Source: Pirellulales bacterium (GTDB taxonomy: Bacteria > Planctomycetota > Planctomycetia > Pirellulales > Lacipirellulaceae). From it: a stretch of 64,000 nt of DNA. Positions 25,361 to 34,632 of this stretch are shown one piece after another. The stretch spans positions 1-64,000 of the forward strand of contig JANQOF010000050.1 in assembly GCA_028279215.1 (NCBI GenBank), written 5' to 3'. The first letter of the stretch is position 1. Each line of letters opens with the position of its first letter. The notes beneath the pieces are model-generated. The model did no database searches. It worked only from the letters and a program-made list of their open reading frames with translations, and was not told the origin of the DNA. The position numbers and the translations under genes are program-made.

Positions 25361-28252
25361 TTAACGACTCCTACTTAGACTTGGTTCCATCTCAAAACTC
25401 ATACCGCGTCCGGCTGAGGCCGCGCGGTGCCGGCCAACCGGGTCACGAACTTGGCGATGCGACCGCAAGGCACTCCACCATTGGATCAGTCGGTCTCGAA
25501 ACGAACGCGCCCTACTCCGCTGATGGATGTGTCGCCGAGCCTTGATGCGGCGAGCCTCGGCCACCGGCTTTGAGCGGACCATCTCAGTGGCGGAAAGCTG
25601 TTCACCGGATCGCTGTATGGCGCTTCGAACCTTAGCCTTATCATCCACGAACAGCACCACGTCCTCGCGCCCGCGCGAGACAGTGACATAGAACTGCTTG
25701 GCATTAATGGCGGGCAGAGATTGTGACCCCATGGCGGCGATCGCGATATCGCGGTCCTTGCCTTGGCTGGCATGACTCGTGATGACGTAACCTAGGTCCA
25801 AATGCCCATAGTCCTTGCTGACCACCCAACCATTCTTCAAAACGAGATTACCTTGCCGGTCGAACCGTTTGATTTCATCCAGGCGACCATTGCTGATGCG
25901 GCCTTTCTTATCATACGTGGTTCCGCCAAGGCTGAAGCGGATTTTGTCACCCACGGCGAGCTGTAGTGGGTTTTCGGAATAGACTTCAAACCTGTTCGCA
26001 GCCGCTAGTGGAAGATGTCGAAGTTGTCTGTCGTTCACGCCTCGCAGTTCGACCTTGCCATCCTTCACGGCCACCACTTTGTAACGATCACCGCGCGTGA
26101 AATCTCCAGGTGTGTTTTGGTGGAACTGGATAATCAGGTCCTTATGTTTTCCATAAGTCCGCACGTCGCCCTTTTCCGCGTCGGAGAGATTAAGCGACTG
26201 GTATTGCGTAAACGCCTTCTCCTTGGCCGACAGCTTGCCCTGCTCTCGCAATTGGGCACGGATTTCCGCTGTCGCAGCATGGGCCTCTGCGTGGGTTGGC
26301 GCCACCACAAGTGACGACCTCCCTTTTCCTATTGCCCCCAAATAGGTTTCCGCCATCACCGCATGACGATCGTCCGATCCAATCTGTTTGACTTTGCCCA
26401 TGGCATCCAGCAGATCAAATCCGGCCAAAAGGCCTGACTTGCCGGTACGATGATCGACGATGTCATGTCCTTTGCTGATGAGAGCGACGGCATTGCGATA
26501 ATCTCCTCGCTGCCGGCGGATCGCTTCGGTGCGGGCCATTGTGAGGCCGGCTTCTTTTTCCAGAATACGCATAGCCTCACCGCGACGCGGTGAGGCGTGC
26601 TGGCGAGTATCACCAGACAAGATGACACGTGCATTCTGCTGCTTGGCGATTTCAAAGACCTTGTTCATGGATCGCACATCCAACAGACCGGCTTCATCGA
26701 TCCAGATCACCTGGTTCTTGATTTGTGAATGCAGCGTGGTGTTTCGGATCAGATGTTCAACGGTTTGGGCATTCTGAAGGCCTTCGCCTTGGAGAACTTC
26801 TCGTGCGCCGGTGCTGGGTGCGAACGTAAACACATGTTTGCCGCTCTTACCAATGGCTTCGACGGCCTCCTGCATGAGAGACGTTTTGCCGGTACCTGCC
26901 CCGCCGATGATTGCCATGACCGAATCACGAGAGTGCAGAAGGTACCGAACCGCCGCTTGCTGATGCTCGTTGAGCCAGTCACGCTTAAACTCGTGCTTCG
27001 CCGACGCAATCGCTTTACGCGTGCCCCGTCCGGAACGGGCATAGGCAATCATCTGCTGCTCAGCTTTCAATACGTCGCGTGTCGTAATTAAATGACGTGT
27101 ACTGCCAGCCACCTCCACCTTGCGCTCAATAAGATCCATTGAATCAATGGCTTGCTCGACGATCTTGGGACAGAGGGTCAAGCCATGCTCTAGCGCAGTA
27201 GCCACGATCTGATGCCGTTCGACCGTTGATTGTCGGTACAGATGATGTTCCAGGGCGTACCGGACCGATTTCATTGCCCGGTCTTTTTCCGCCTCACCTG
27301 CCGCCTTCTCATCACCTTTGCTGCTACGGTTTTGGAGTTTGGCAAATGCGGTCTGCTCCTCAGGCGAGAGACGGTCGCGCCATTCACGGCGCAACTGTTC
27401 GACCGATTTGCCGGTATCTTTCTGTTCTCGGGTCTTGAGGCCAAGTTTTCCCTTGGCTTCGGGACTATCAATACCGTGTTCTTTGGCCTGCGCTTCGACT
27501 TGCGCAGTACGGCGGCTGAATTTTTCAATGGTTGAACGCCAAACGCCCTGGATTTCCCAGCCCCGTTTGAGTTTGCCGCCTTGGACGTATTGGACATGCT
27601 CAACGGCGTAACCAAGACTCTGCAGCTTCCTGGCCAGCCGTGCGTCAAACTTCGCCTGTATGCTGGGGCGCCTGCGAACAATCTCTTCAAACTCACCGGC
27701 GTAGTGCTTACCCTCCTCCGTCCAGTTCATGACGAAGGCATGGATATGCAAATGCGGATCGGCGATGCCATCGACGGGGCGGGAAGTCTTATGCAAAAAG
27801 TCCGCGTAGATCAGCTTGCCGGTCGAGGCTTTATGTTGGGTGCTGGCGTGTTTTCCCTTGCGAACACGGCGTTGCCTCAAGGGTTCCACATCGTGCCGCA
27901 TCGTTTCGTGCACGGCTTCACGCAAGATGGCGCTGATACGTTCATCATCGAGAATGGCCCAGGCCAGAGATACGCTCTTGGGCACCGAAAACGTTAAGTC
28001 CATCCCTGGGCGACGGTCTTTGCGGAGGCGTTGCGTCAGCTTCGTTCCCTCGACGGGATGCTTGCCTTCGAGGAGTTGATTGAATTGCTCGCGGGTAGCT
28101 TGTGCGCCCTGCCCCAAGCCTAGTAGTGCTGCCCCTTTGCCGTGCCAATGTCCAGCAACTTCCTGACCGAGGTAATAGTCACCCTTGGTCAATACGGTTT
28201 CGAAGTATTTTTGTGTACCAGCGATGCTGGTGGACTGGGTGGCAAGGAGCAT
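25361..28252 (-). CDS. MobF (TrwC/TraI-type) relaxase-helicase
   Basis: 963 residues. The N-terminal relaxase domain has candidate catalytic tyrosines Y16, Y26 and Y27 (KYFETVLTKGDYYLGQE), the block RPGMDLTFSVPKSVSLAWA, and the metal-binding HLHIH triad (H167, H169, H171). The C-terminal half is an SF1B helicase: Walker A GGAGTGKTS (450-458), VIWIDEAGLL, LSGDTRQHASPRRGE, and the late motif YVITSHASQGKD. It nicks oriT, stays bound to the 5' end and unwinds the strand for transfer. It heads the operon with the coupling-protein-like gene, membrane protein and excisionase. The stretch upstream (28253-28487) is the likely oriT. Confidence 0.92.
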   Translation of the reverse strand: MLLATQSTSIAGTQKYFETVLTKGDYYLGQEVAGHWHGKGAALLGLGQGAQATREQFNQLLEGKHPVEGTKLTQRLRKDRRPGMDLTFSVPKSVSLAWAILDDERISAILREAVHETMRHDVEPLRQRRVRKGKHASTQHKASTGKLIYADFLHKTSRPVDGIADPHLHIHAFVMNWTEEGKHYAGEFEEIVRRRPSIQAKFDARLARKLQSLGYAVEHVQYVQGGKLKRGWEIQGVWRSTIEKFSRRTAQVEAQAKEHGIDSPEAKGKLGLKTREQKDTGKSVEQLRREWRDRLSPEEQTAFAKLQNRSSKGDEKAAGEAEKDRAMKSVRYALEHHLYRQSTVERHQIVATALEHGLTLCPKIVEQAIDSMDLIERKVEVAGSTRHLITTRDVLKAEQQMIAYARSGRGTRKAIASAKHEFKRDWLNEHQQAAVRYLLHSRDSVMAIIGGAGTGKTSLMQEAVEAIGKSGKHVFTFAPSTGAREVLQGEGLQNAQTVEHLIRNTTLHSQIKNQVIWIDEAGLLDVRSMNKVFEIAKQQNARVILSGDTRQHASPRRGEAMRILEKEAGLTMARTEAIRRQRGDYRNAVALISKGHDIVDHRTGKSGLLAGFDLLDAMGKVKQIGSDDRHAVMAETYLGAIGKGRSSLVVAPTHAEAHAATAEIRAQLREQGKLSAKEKAFTQYQSLNLSDAEKGDVRTYGKHKDLIIQFHQNTPGDFTRGDRYKVVAVKDGKVELRGVNDRQLRHLPLAAANRFEVYSENPLQLAVGDKIRFSLGGTTYDKKGRISNGRLDEIKRFDRQGNLVLKNGWVVSKDYGHLDLGYVITSHASQGKDRDIAIAAMGSQSLPAINAKQFYVTVSRGREDVVLFVDDKAKVRSAIQRSGEQLSATEMVRSKPVAEARRIKARRHIHQRSRARSFRDRLIQWWSALRSHRQVRDPVGRHRAASAGRGMSFEMEPSLSRSR

Positions 28253-28487
28253 TGTGCAGGAATGTTATGCAGTGAGCGACACGGAATCAAAGATGCGGTG
28301 ACGCAAAAGAGTTAGGTCAGGTTATGTGAAGTTTAAGTATTAGGCTTGTCTCCTAAGCAGAGCTTAGGTGCTGTTCACGCTGCCACTTCAGTGACGCGCA
28401 TGCAACGTTTTGTAGCCGCTGCTACGATTTCATCCACAGGTTGTGCGATTCCCAAATTTCGGAATACGCGCCTCCCCTATTCCCGAC
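28253..28487. other. Candidate origin of transfer
   Basis: 235 non-coding bases between the relaxase start and the end of the HTH/coiled-coil gene. It holds an inverted repeat at 28352-28368 (CCTAAG, 5-base loop, CTTAGG), with the same arms as the hairpin at 23007. For MobF elements oriT usually lies next to the relaxase start. The nic site cannot be fixed by eye. Confidence 0.5.
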
Positions 28488-29048
28488 TTAGCCGAACAGC
28501 TTCTCGAAAATCGATTTCGATTTCTCAGCCTCAAGCGCAAGTTGCAAACTCTTGATCTTGCGTTTGGCGTTGTCTCTGACCTGCTCGTGTTCTTTTTCCG
28601 AGTTCGCTATTTGAGTTTTGAGCGCTTCGAGTGGCTTCTCCCAGCCTTGGGCTTTCTGCGTGCGGTCTTCGATCAATCGCATCGCACGGTCATGGCTTTC
28701 CTGTGTCCGTTTCAGCACGTCGTTCAGTTCATCGAGTTGCCGCTCCAGCCGCTCGCGAATGCGGATTTCGGAGTCCAATCGCTGCTGGATACTGCTGAAC
28801 AGCTGACCACCCGACTGGTCACCACCGGATTGCGCACCGGTGCTGCTCTTGGCAACAGGAGTGGCACGCTCAAAATCTTCGGTACGCACGTCGTAGAGCC
28901 GGACCAACTCGGCCGCATCGATCACCGGATTCCCTTTGTCGTCCTGCTCGGCCGATAGCCTGCCTTGTTTAATGTGCTTCTTGATTGTGGTCCGGCTCTT
29001 GCCGGTGATGCGGTGGACCTGGGTGATGTTGAATTTGGTGGTGGTCAT
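28488..29048 (-). CDS. HTH / coiled-coil DNA-binding protein, KfrA- or MobC-like role
   Basis: 186 residues from the ATG at 29048. The first 60 residues hold a helix-turn-helix (FNITQVHRITGKSRTTIKKH and VIDAAELVRLYD). A linker rich in Ser, Gly and Gln follows, then from about residue 80 to the end a long coiled coil (QQRLDSEIRIRERLERQLDE ... NAKRKIKSLQLALEAEKSK). This build is typical of plasmid accessory proteins such as KfrA that bind control regions and bundle DNA, and of relaxosome helpers. It lies just upstream of the candidate oriT and beside a region with repeated TGGTCA sites, which it may bind. Confidence 0.7.
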   Translation of the reverse strand: MTTTKFNITQVHRITGKSRTTIKKHIKQGRLSAEQDDKGNPVIDAAELVRLYDVRTEDFERATPVAKSSTGAQSGGDQSGGQLFSSIQQRLDSEIRIRERLERQLDELNDVLKRTQESHDRAMRLIEDRTQKAQGWEKPLEALKTQIANSEKEHEQVRDNAKRKIKSLQLALEAEKSKSIFEKLFG

Positions 29049-29722
29049 GGGCGTACAGTGTTGATCAGTTGAACGAATTACTTGGTCACCGTAGCACGAT
29101 CTGCGTGCGGTGCGCAAGCAGAAACGACCACCCTACTCCCAGGCTGGTTGTGCCGGGGTGTGCAGTGACTAATGGTCACTGTGGTCAGTGCTCGCGCCAG
29201 CGTGTTCACGGGGAGTGATGTGCTGCTGTTGGTCATTGACCACCAATTGATCGTTTATGGTTAAGCATGGATGCCTTGGCATTCGTGACTTGTAGTAGGG
29301 GTGTTCAGCGCGGTGCAGGGAGTAGGGGGATCACCTTGGTGAGCAGTGACCAGACAAGTTATGCACAGTTTCTGGTCGAAACCTGTGCAAGAATCGTGTA
29401 CAGTGGTTCCCACGATGGCCGAATCGTGGCCATTTGGACTCTTATCGGGCAGGCTGTTCTGGCGTTGCCCAACTAACAACCAACCCACAAGGAGGGCGTC
29501 ACCCCGAAAGAAGCTGCCACAACAAAAAACCACCGCGGCAACGGTGGCTTTTGAAGAAATCAGAAGAGCAGGGGGCTCTTATCTCGTTATGTTCTCAGTC
29601 TAGCGCTCTTCAATCTGCAATGCAAATCAAAAGTGATTCGGCAAACAGTTATGCATGTCATTTGCATTGTTGTCCGCTGCTGATTGCAGCGCCATGCTGA
29701 TGAGGGAAACGCAATACGATGC
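29049..29722. other. Repeat-rich control region, candidate replication or partition site
   Basis: 670 bases between two divergent genes. The pentamer GGTCA / TGACC recurs: 29044-29047, 29084-29088, an inverted repeat CAGTGAC / GTCACTG at 29163-29181, TGGTCAGTG at 29182-29190, the palindrome TGGTCATTGACCA at 29230-29242, and CAGTGACCA at 29344-29352. Clustered sites like these are usual at operators, iteron origins or partition sites. I see no convincing gene here. Confidence 0.6.
29524..29547 (-). terminator. Hairpin with T-run on the minus strand
   Basis: 6-bp GC-rich stem (CCACCG / CGGTGG, 6-base loop), followed on the minus strand by six T residues. It would stop minus-strand transcripts coming from the direction of the Rep-like gene before they enter the control region. 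Confidence 0.6.
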
Positions 29723-30538
29723 ATGATGCACAATAGTGAAACGCACACTGGCCGGTGTTTTGTTCCAATTCGTTCTCCGGAGCAGCGGAGTAGGGACCAC
29801 GCGGCGGAGGTTAAGACTCTCGAAGCTCGTCTGTTTGCCAACATGCGATCAAAACGCGACAAGCAGAGAAGTGATAAGCCCATTGGCTATGAAAGGCCTG
29901 CCTTCAACACGCCGCAATACTGGCGTGACTGCGCGCAAGGATGGATCACTGACGATGAGCAACGAAGTGACCAGGCGGATTCTGAAAATCGGCGGAGGAG
30001 GGCGATTGACTCAAAATACAACAAGGCTACCCCGCCGCACCGCCATGACCGTGCAGCGCCGCGCCCGAGCAAGCAGTTCTCCAAACCGATGGCGACGCAG
30101 GCGGCTCGCGATGACCGTCTAACGCCACAATCGAAGGCGTTGTTGCAGGTGCTGGTTGCGCGGACGGGCAGGGGGCGTTTTACGGATACCACCAAGACCA
30201 CGCTCGGCATCATCATGAACCGCTGCCCGAGGTCGATTCAACGGTATATACAGGAGTTGATAAAGTTTGGGTATCTCCGCACCCAAGCCATCAAGAGCCG
30301 ACGCACTGGGTTCTTCATTGGATTGCGTATATGGATCATGAACAGCGTATTGCCGTTTTGGGCGGGTGAAAATGCTAACTACGATGCCGAAAAGTGGTTC
30401 ACACTTCCCGGAACCCGCAGAAATCGAGTGGAGACAGAAGCGTCCCCTATTAATGATATACATTTAATACAGAACGCACTTAGCGTGAAGAAGCCACCAT
30501 GGTTTGCAGATTATGCGTATGGCTTGGAGCGTTCCTAG
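29723..30538 (+). CDS. Winged-helix protein, Rep-like
   Basis: 271 residues from the ATG at 29723; a TTG at 29684 is in frame but unlikely. Residues 1-115 are charged and low in structure. From about residue 130 there is a winged helix-turn-helix: RLTPQSKALLQVLVARTG, then TTKTTLGIIMNRCPRSIQRY and IQELIKFGYLRTQAIKSRRT. This matches the HTH used by many plasmid replication and regulatory proteins, where a tracking sequence of the type LTP.SKALL...L is followed by a recognition helix. It diverges from the HTH/coiled-coil gene across the repeat-rich region, the usual place for a replication initiator. Function inferred from fold and context. Confidence 0.6.
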   Translation: MMHNSETHTGRCFVPIRSPEQRSRDHAAEVKTLEARLFANMRSKRDKQRSDKPIGYERPAFNTPQYWRDCAQGWITDDEQRSDQADSENRRRRAIDSKYNKATPPHRHDRAAPRPSKQFSKPMATQAARDDRLTPQSKALLQVLVARTGRGRFTDTTKTTLGIIMNRCPRSIQRYIQELIKFGYLRTQAIKSRRTGFFIGLRIWIMNSVLPFWAGENANYDAEKWFTLPGTRRNRVETEASPINDIHLIQNALSVKKPPWFADYAYGLERS

Positions 30539-30646
30539 CGCCACACGGCTTCTCAGTTCACTGAATTTGTTGACATAACTCGATCTGACTGGCAGATGTA
30601 GTTTCGTGTGCCTTCAGTGATCTGGGCGATAGGAAGAAGAGGGTAG

Positions 30647-30787
30647 CTATTCCTGATCTTCGACGGGAGGAAACGTCGTGACGTCTGTCGGTGGAGCGTA
30701 TTGATGTTCCCGCATCAGCGTGATGAGATTGGCTAGGCGTGGGTACTTCTTGATGAATTCAATCTCTGCCTTGGTGTCTTCGTCCAT
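30647..30787 (-). CDS. Small hypothetical protein
   Basis: 46 residues: MDEDTKAEIEFIKKYPRLAN followed by a short helix and an acidic, proline-rich end (PPVEDQE). GGAAGG stands 9 bases before the ATG at 30787, which favours this start over one at 30841. No family recognised. The element often carries such orphan genes. Confidence 0.45.
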   Translation of the reverse strand: MDEDTKAEIEFIKKYPRLANLITLMREHQYAPPTDVTTFPPVEDQE

Positions 30788-31331
30788 AGTGCTTTTCCTT
30801 CCTTGGTGGCTGGACGTTAACAACCACAAGACATGGCCCACCTTATTCGACCCGAAGGCTTTTATTCGGTGGCATCCAACCGGAAGGCAGTATGTCTTGC
30901 GGGTTGTTACGCCCGGTCAAGCGGGATTGCTTGACACCATGAAGTTATCGCGATTAGCCAGTGCAAACAAGAAAAAATGACGTGATAGGGGTAGACTCTG
31001 GAGTAGGAGGTTGCATACATGGAAAGACACCTGGATCACTTTCGGCCAACTATTTGACACCGAGATCAGTGCCCGAGGCCTCCAACTTTCGCAATTACAG
31101 AACTTGTCGTGGGGTTGTATCGTCTTTTTTTGGCAGTCCCAGTACTGCTTACCCCGAATAGGGGGCAAGCGCCAGGCTGTTCAGCGTAGGGTCAGCCGAC
31201 GTAGCATAAGCAAAGGCCGGGCGGTCATGCGCTTCGCAAGGGTCCGGCGCGAGTTAAATAGATCTCGTAACGGTACGCGGTTGCATAGCGTGCCTTCAAC
31301 TAGTTCTGCCAATTGATTATGGGGGTGTGTA
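30788..31331. other. Intergenic region
   Basis: About 540 bases with no convincing gene. It contains the start region of the secreted protein gene at 31332, preceded by GGGGG. I see no RNA gene or strong repeat. Confidence 0.4.
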
Positions 31332-32756
31332 ATGAAGCGTCTAAGGAGCACTGTTTCTATCTTCTTGTTTCTTGGGATCTATTGCAGCAGTGTTAGGGCA
31401 GAAGAGCTTAATCTCAAGAAGACTCCATATGGCGAAAAGCTATCAGAGCGACTTTCATACTTTGTGAGAATTGGTAACAACGGAAGCACGGATCTCAAAC
31501 AGCTAAAGTACAACACAGATACCTACGATTTAAGCGGCACGATTGAAGTTAGGGTAAGTCACTCCTGGGGGAAAATAGTATGGACCGATTACGCGGTCTT
31601 TCCTCCAAAAGACCGAAAGAGGGAAATAGAAGTGAGCGCCAAAGGAGAAGCAGCTTTTGTGTTCAACCTGCGAAGTAAAGATCTATCCGTGGGAACAAGA
31701 ATACCATTGGGTGAACGGTCTGTGCGCGTCTTGGGGAAGAGGTATAGTTGGAATTTTGGGCATGTTGGCATTTCTGCGGATCAAATGCGACGAGCACTTG
31801 ATGGAGACCTAACCGCTCTGGTAGAGACTATTCCGACACTCGGTGCATACAGCAAGCAGCATGAGAACGACTACCACACGACGCTGAAACGACTTCAGGC
31901 GCAGTATGGAAAAGACAACGTGTATCTTGCGAGCAAGCAGTTCGTCGACCGCATGAAGCCGTCTCAGGTGGGCAACTATGTTATCAGCCTAATTGCTACG
32001 GGTGGTGCAATCGCACCAGCAATTATCGGAGGAATGCAGAAGCAATTCGATCGAGAGCGCTCATTGCTGTCGACATGGTTTCGGCGTCGTGCCATCTCGA
32101 ACGGCGAAAAGATTGCAGCCGATATTCTTGACGGCAAGGGTGTTACCATTCCTCACTATCACCTGACTGTTAAGTGGATTACTATAGATTATCGGAATAG
32201 GTCTGGGCTTACCGTACTTCCTATGAAGTATGCGTCCGAAGGGTTCAAGCCTATAACTCCGTGGATCAAGGAAAGCCATGGCGCATTCTATGTCCTAATC
32301 AAAGCAAGAACCCAAGGCCAGAATCCGCAGGTAGACTCGCGAGGCTTTGACGCCGATTCACTAAGTGGAGACGATTTCCCTGAACGCAGAATGAAGGGAC
32401 GGGTGATAGGCGGTGTCATCCAACCATCGTACCCGTCGGATTTCAGAGGCATGCCTGCGGCAGATCATGGCATGCAATTTCAGCTCAAAGTTGTTAACGA
32501 CACAGGCCTACGACTGCGCATTGCTATCCTACGAGGCGGCCATCCTGAACCCGTGCATTGGAGTCGTACTCTTAAGCCAGGCGAGGTGGCGTATGCTCAA
32601 CCCGGCGGAGTTAGCGAACGGGTCGTAGGCGTGTGGGACAGGGAAGATGGAAGTCTTCTCCTCGTCAAGTCACTCGCGATAGACAAGAATATGCATATTG
32701 CGATTTCGTATGACCCAGTCAATAGACGCTATTGGATTTCGGACCAATCTAGATGA
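31332..32756 (+). CDS. Secreted protein of unknown function
   Basis: 474 residues with a signal peptide (STVSIFLFLGIYCSSVRA). The mature protein starts EELNLKKTPYGEKLSERLSY. A short beta-rich stretch is followed by helices (NDYHTTLKRLQAQYGKDNVY), a hydrophobic segment (YVISLIATGGAIAPAIIGG) that may be a membrane helix at about 215-235, and a C-terminal beta domain (LKVVNDTGLRLRIAILRGGH ... PGEVAYAQPGGV). No catalytic motif or sorting tail is recognised. Its base composition is more AT-rich than the chromosomal flanks, in line with recent transfer. It stands between mobilization and defence genes and could be part of the cargo. Confidence 0.75.
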   Translation: MKRLRSTVSIFLFLGIYCSSVRAEELNLKKTPYGEKLSERLSYFVRIGNNGSTDLKQLKYNTDTYDLSGTIEVRVSHSWGKIVWTDYAVFPPKDRKREIEVSAKGEAAFVFNLRSKDLSVGTRIPLGERSVRVLGKRYSWNFGHVGISADQMRRALDGDLTALVETIPTLGAYSKQHENDYHTTLKRLQAQYGKDNVYLASKQFVDRMKPSQVGNYVISLIATGGAIAPAIIGGMQKQFDRERSLLSTWFRRRAISNGEKIAADILDGKGVTIPHYHLTVKWITIDYRNRSGLTVLPMKYASEGFKPITPWIKESHGAFYVLIKARTQGQNPQVDSRGFDADSLSGDDFPERRMKGRVIGGVIQPSYPSDFRGMPAADHGMQFQLKVVNDTGLRLRIAILRGGHPEPVHWSRTLKPGEVAYAQPGGVSERVVGVWDREDGSLLLVKSLAIDKNMHIAISYDPVNRRYWISDQSR

Positions 32757-32768
32757 CAGTGATCTAAC

Positions 32769-32951
32769 CTAATCGACTGCTTTTGGCAATTTGTGCAGTG
32801 AAGGAAAGCGGTGGGATTCACAATTGCCGGGAATCGGTAATATGTTGCCGCGTTGTGTGTCACTAATCGCCTGTTCCACGGGCAGCCTTCCCTCTATCTC
32901 CCGTCGCCAATCTTCGTTAGCACGAATCATTGCCAACGCCCGAAAAGTCAT
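32769..32951 (-). CDS. Doubtful small protein
   Basis: 60 residues. The stretch ALAMIRANEDWRREIEGRLP looks like real helical protein, but there is no ribosome binding site and the C-terminus is not protein-like. It may be a fragment of a longer ancestral gene. Confidence 0.28.
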   Translation of the reverse strand: MTFRALAMIRANEDWRREIEGRLPVEQAISDTQRGNILPIPGNCESHRFPSLHKLPKAVD

Positions 32952-33109
32952 CAACAGCCGATTGCTCTAATCGTGCGCTTCCATCAGGACTGAGTAGCAC
33001 TGGCTGCATCGCAAAGCGAAAAACGCCATAGGCACAAATTGTTTGCTTTGACGAGCAGCAAGGAATCGTGATAAAGTAGAATGAGACGAACCAAAGGAGA
33101 CGGATACCG

Positions 33110-33379
33110 ATGCCAACCAACCAAGACACCGAGAATGTGATCGCGGCGGTGCTCGCGCTACCGGCCGATGAGCGCTTGGCGGTTATGGACGCGATACACT
33201 TTAGCCTGGTTGATCCAAAGATTGATCATGGGCCAGGCGAGTCTCTCGACGTTGTAACGGCGATATGGAAAGACGAGATCGCCCAACGCATCGCTGATGT
33301 GGACAGTGGTCGCGTCAAGACGGTCCCGGCCGAAGAAGCGGAAAGGATGATCCGCGGCGATGCAACTCCGTCGGTTTGA
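33110..33379 (+). CDS. Addiction-module antitoxin (TIGR02574-like)
   Basis: 89 residues. Pattern VLALPADERLAVMDAIHFSL followed by a C-terminal helix EIAQRIADVDSGRVKTVPAEEAERMI, the standard layout of the putative addiction-module component family (conserved L-P-x-x-E-R and the R-x-x-x-V-D-S-G-x-V motif). It should bind and neutralise the toxin made by the next gene and repress their shared promoter. AAAGGAG lies 11 bases before the ATG. The toxin gene starts 20 bases before its stop codon, which couples their translation. Confidence 0.85.
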   Translation: MPTNQDTENVIAAVLALPADERLAVMDAIHFSLVDPKIDHGPGESLDVVTAIWKDEIAQRIADVDSGRVKTVPAEEAERMIRGDATPSV

Positions 33380-33665
33380 GTATCACCCGGATGCGATCCT
33401 CGAAGCTCACCATGCCTTTCATTGGTATGCAGAGCGTAGCGACCAGGCTGCGGAGCACTTTTGGGAAGAGCTGGTCCGCGCACGCAATCTCGTGTCAGAG
33501 CGTCCGCACAGTTGGACGCCTTACTTTCACGGCACTCGCTGTTTTAAGCTCCGGAAGTACCCTTACGGGCTGGTCTTCATTGAGCGGGAAGACAAGATCG
33601 TCGGGCTAGCCGTATGCCATTTCCGCCGACGCCCAGGTTACTGGCGTGAGCGGCTGGCCAACTAA
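33360..33665 (+). CDS. ParE/RelE-family toxin
   Basis: 101 residues, the usual size for the family. YHPDAILEAHHAFHWYAERSD, then EHFWEELVRARNLVSERP, TRCFKLRKYPYGLVFIERED and VGLAVCHFRRRPGYWRERL match the ParE toxin pattern (alpha-helical hairpin, then sheet with F-P-Y-x-L-x-Y and the terminal H-x-R-R-P-x-Y-W). ParE toxins block gyrase and RelE toxins cut mRNA; which applies is not visible here. Overlaps the antitoxin gene by 20 bases. Such pairs stabilise mobile elements against loss. Confidence 0.85.
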   Translation: MQLRRFEYHPDAILEAHHAFHWYAERSDQAAEHFWEELVRARNLVSERPHSWTPYFHGTRCFKLRKYPYGLVFIEREDKIVGLAVCHFRRRPGYWRERLAN

Positions 33666-33881
33666 TAGCTTCTTCGTTTGGTCCATTCTGAGAGGAGCAA
33701 TAGGAAAGTGATGGCAGACTGCAAGAAACTCCTAGCGGAGACCATCGCACCCGCTAGAGTCCCACCTACGCTCTGTCTGGTCTACGCCACCTATGCACCA
33801 AACTTCCAGAACACCTGAGCGCGAATGTAGGATTCTCGAATTCCTCAAAGCGAGCGAAATAGCATCTCGGTTAACCCGCCG

Positions 33882-34535
33882 TTATCCAATCCCATTTCCT
33901 CCAGCTAGTTTTCCCATGATCCTAATCACCTGCTTGAGTGGCTTCCCGATCTCTCTTATTCTCTCAAGAGAGAATTTATGTTGGAGTGCATTTTCAACAA
34001 GATAAAAGATCTCCTGGCGATTTTCGTTGTATCTCTCCTCGACATCTACTAATGCACTGCGAGCACAAACGAACAAGTCCTTCATGCTCGAAAAGGCCGA
34101 CTCAGCCGATTGTGCAGAAATTGACGCAATAGTTGAGTTTGTTATCGTTCCTTCGACCACCTGAAAGAACACTACGCTGGGCAGCTGGATTTTAGTGCTT
34201 ACTCCAAGGAAGGAGTGCAGCTCCGTCCAAGCCGACTGAGCGTCTAATGTGTCAGAATCCAGCCATTCTTCTCGTTGGGACGGGGGACGCAGTGGTGTAA
34301 ACAGCACAAAGACACAGAAGAATTCGCCAGAAATGTCATTCAAGGCGTTCCAATACGCTTCATTTGACATCGCGTCGATAACCTCAGCGTCCTCGCGACG
34401 GTACAGGACAAACGCGCCTATTAGCGCACCATCCTCAGAACGCTTTTTTTCGTAGAGTTTTGGCGCAAGGTCCCGAAAACTTGCGGTATCGAGACCTGCC
34501 CCATAGCTTTGCTTAGCGATTCTGATTCGATACAT
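33882..34535 (-). CDS. Hypothetical protein next to the Hachiman genes
   Basis: 217 residues, no signal peptide or membrane helix. The N-terminal part is beta-rich (MYRIRIAKQSYGAG, LIGAFVLYRREDAEVIDAM, ISGEFFCVFVLFTPLRPP), and the C-terminal third is helical (SAFSSMKDLFVCARSALVDVE and ENRQEIFYLVENALQHKF). I recognise no family. It is transcribed away from hamA, with an IS3 fragment between. It is AT-rich compared with the flanks. Its position between the toxin-antitoxin pair and a defence system makes it a candidate defence gene, but nothing in the sequence proves that. Confidence 0.65.
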   Translation of the reverse strand: MYRIRIAKQSYGAGLDTASFRDLAPKLYEKKRSEDGALIGAFVLYRREDAEVIDAMSNEAYWNALNDISGEFFCVFVLFTPLRPPSQREEWLDSDTLDAQSAWTELHSFLGVSTKIQLPSVVFFQVVEGTITNSTIASISAQSAESAFSSMKDLFVCARSALVDVEERYNENRQEIFYLVENALQHKFSLERIREIGKPLKQVIRIMGKLAGGNGIG

Positions 34536-34632
34536 TTCGCAGCTGGTTGCTAAACGATTACTCTATATTATCTTCGAACTTCCTTGATATGCTTGTTTGC
34601 CCACAACTCCTGTATAAGCTCCTTTTGCTGAG

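Noticed and set aside
19000..31000. Full conjugative (self-transmissible) element
   Set aside because: No VirB/Trb mating-pore genes are seen, and the coupling-protein-like gene lacks its ATP-binding half.
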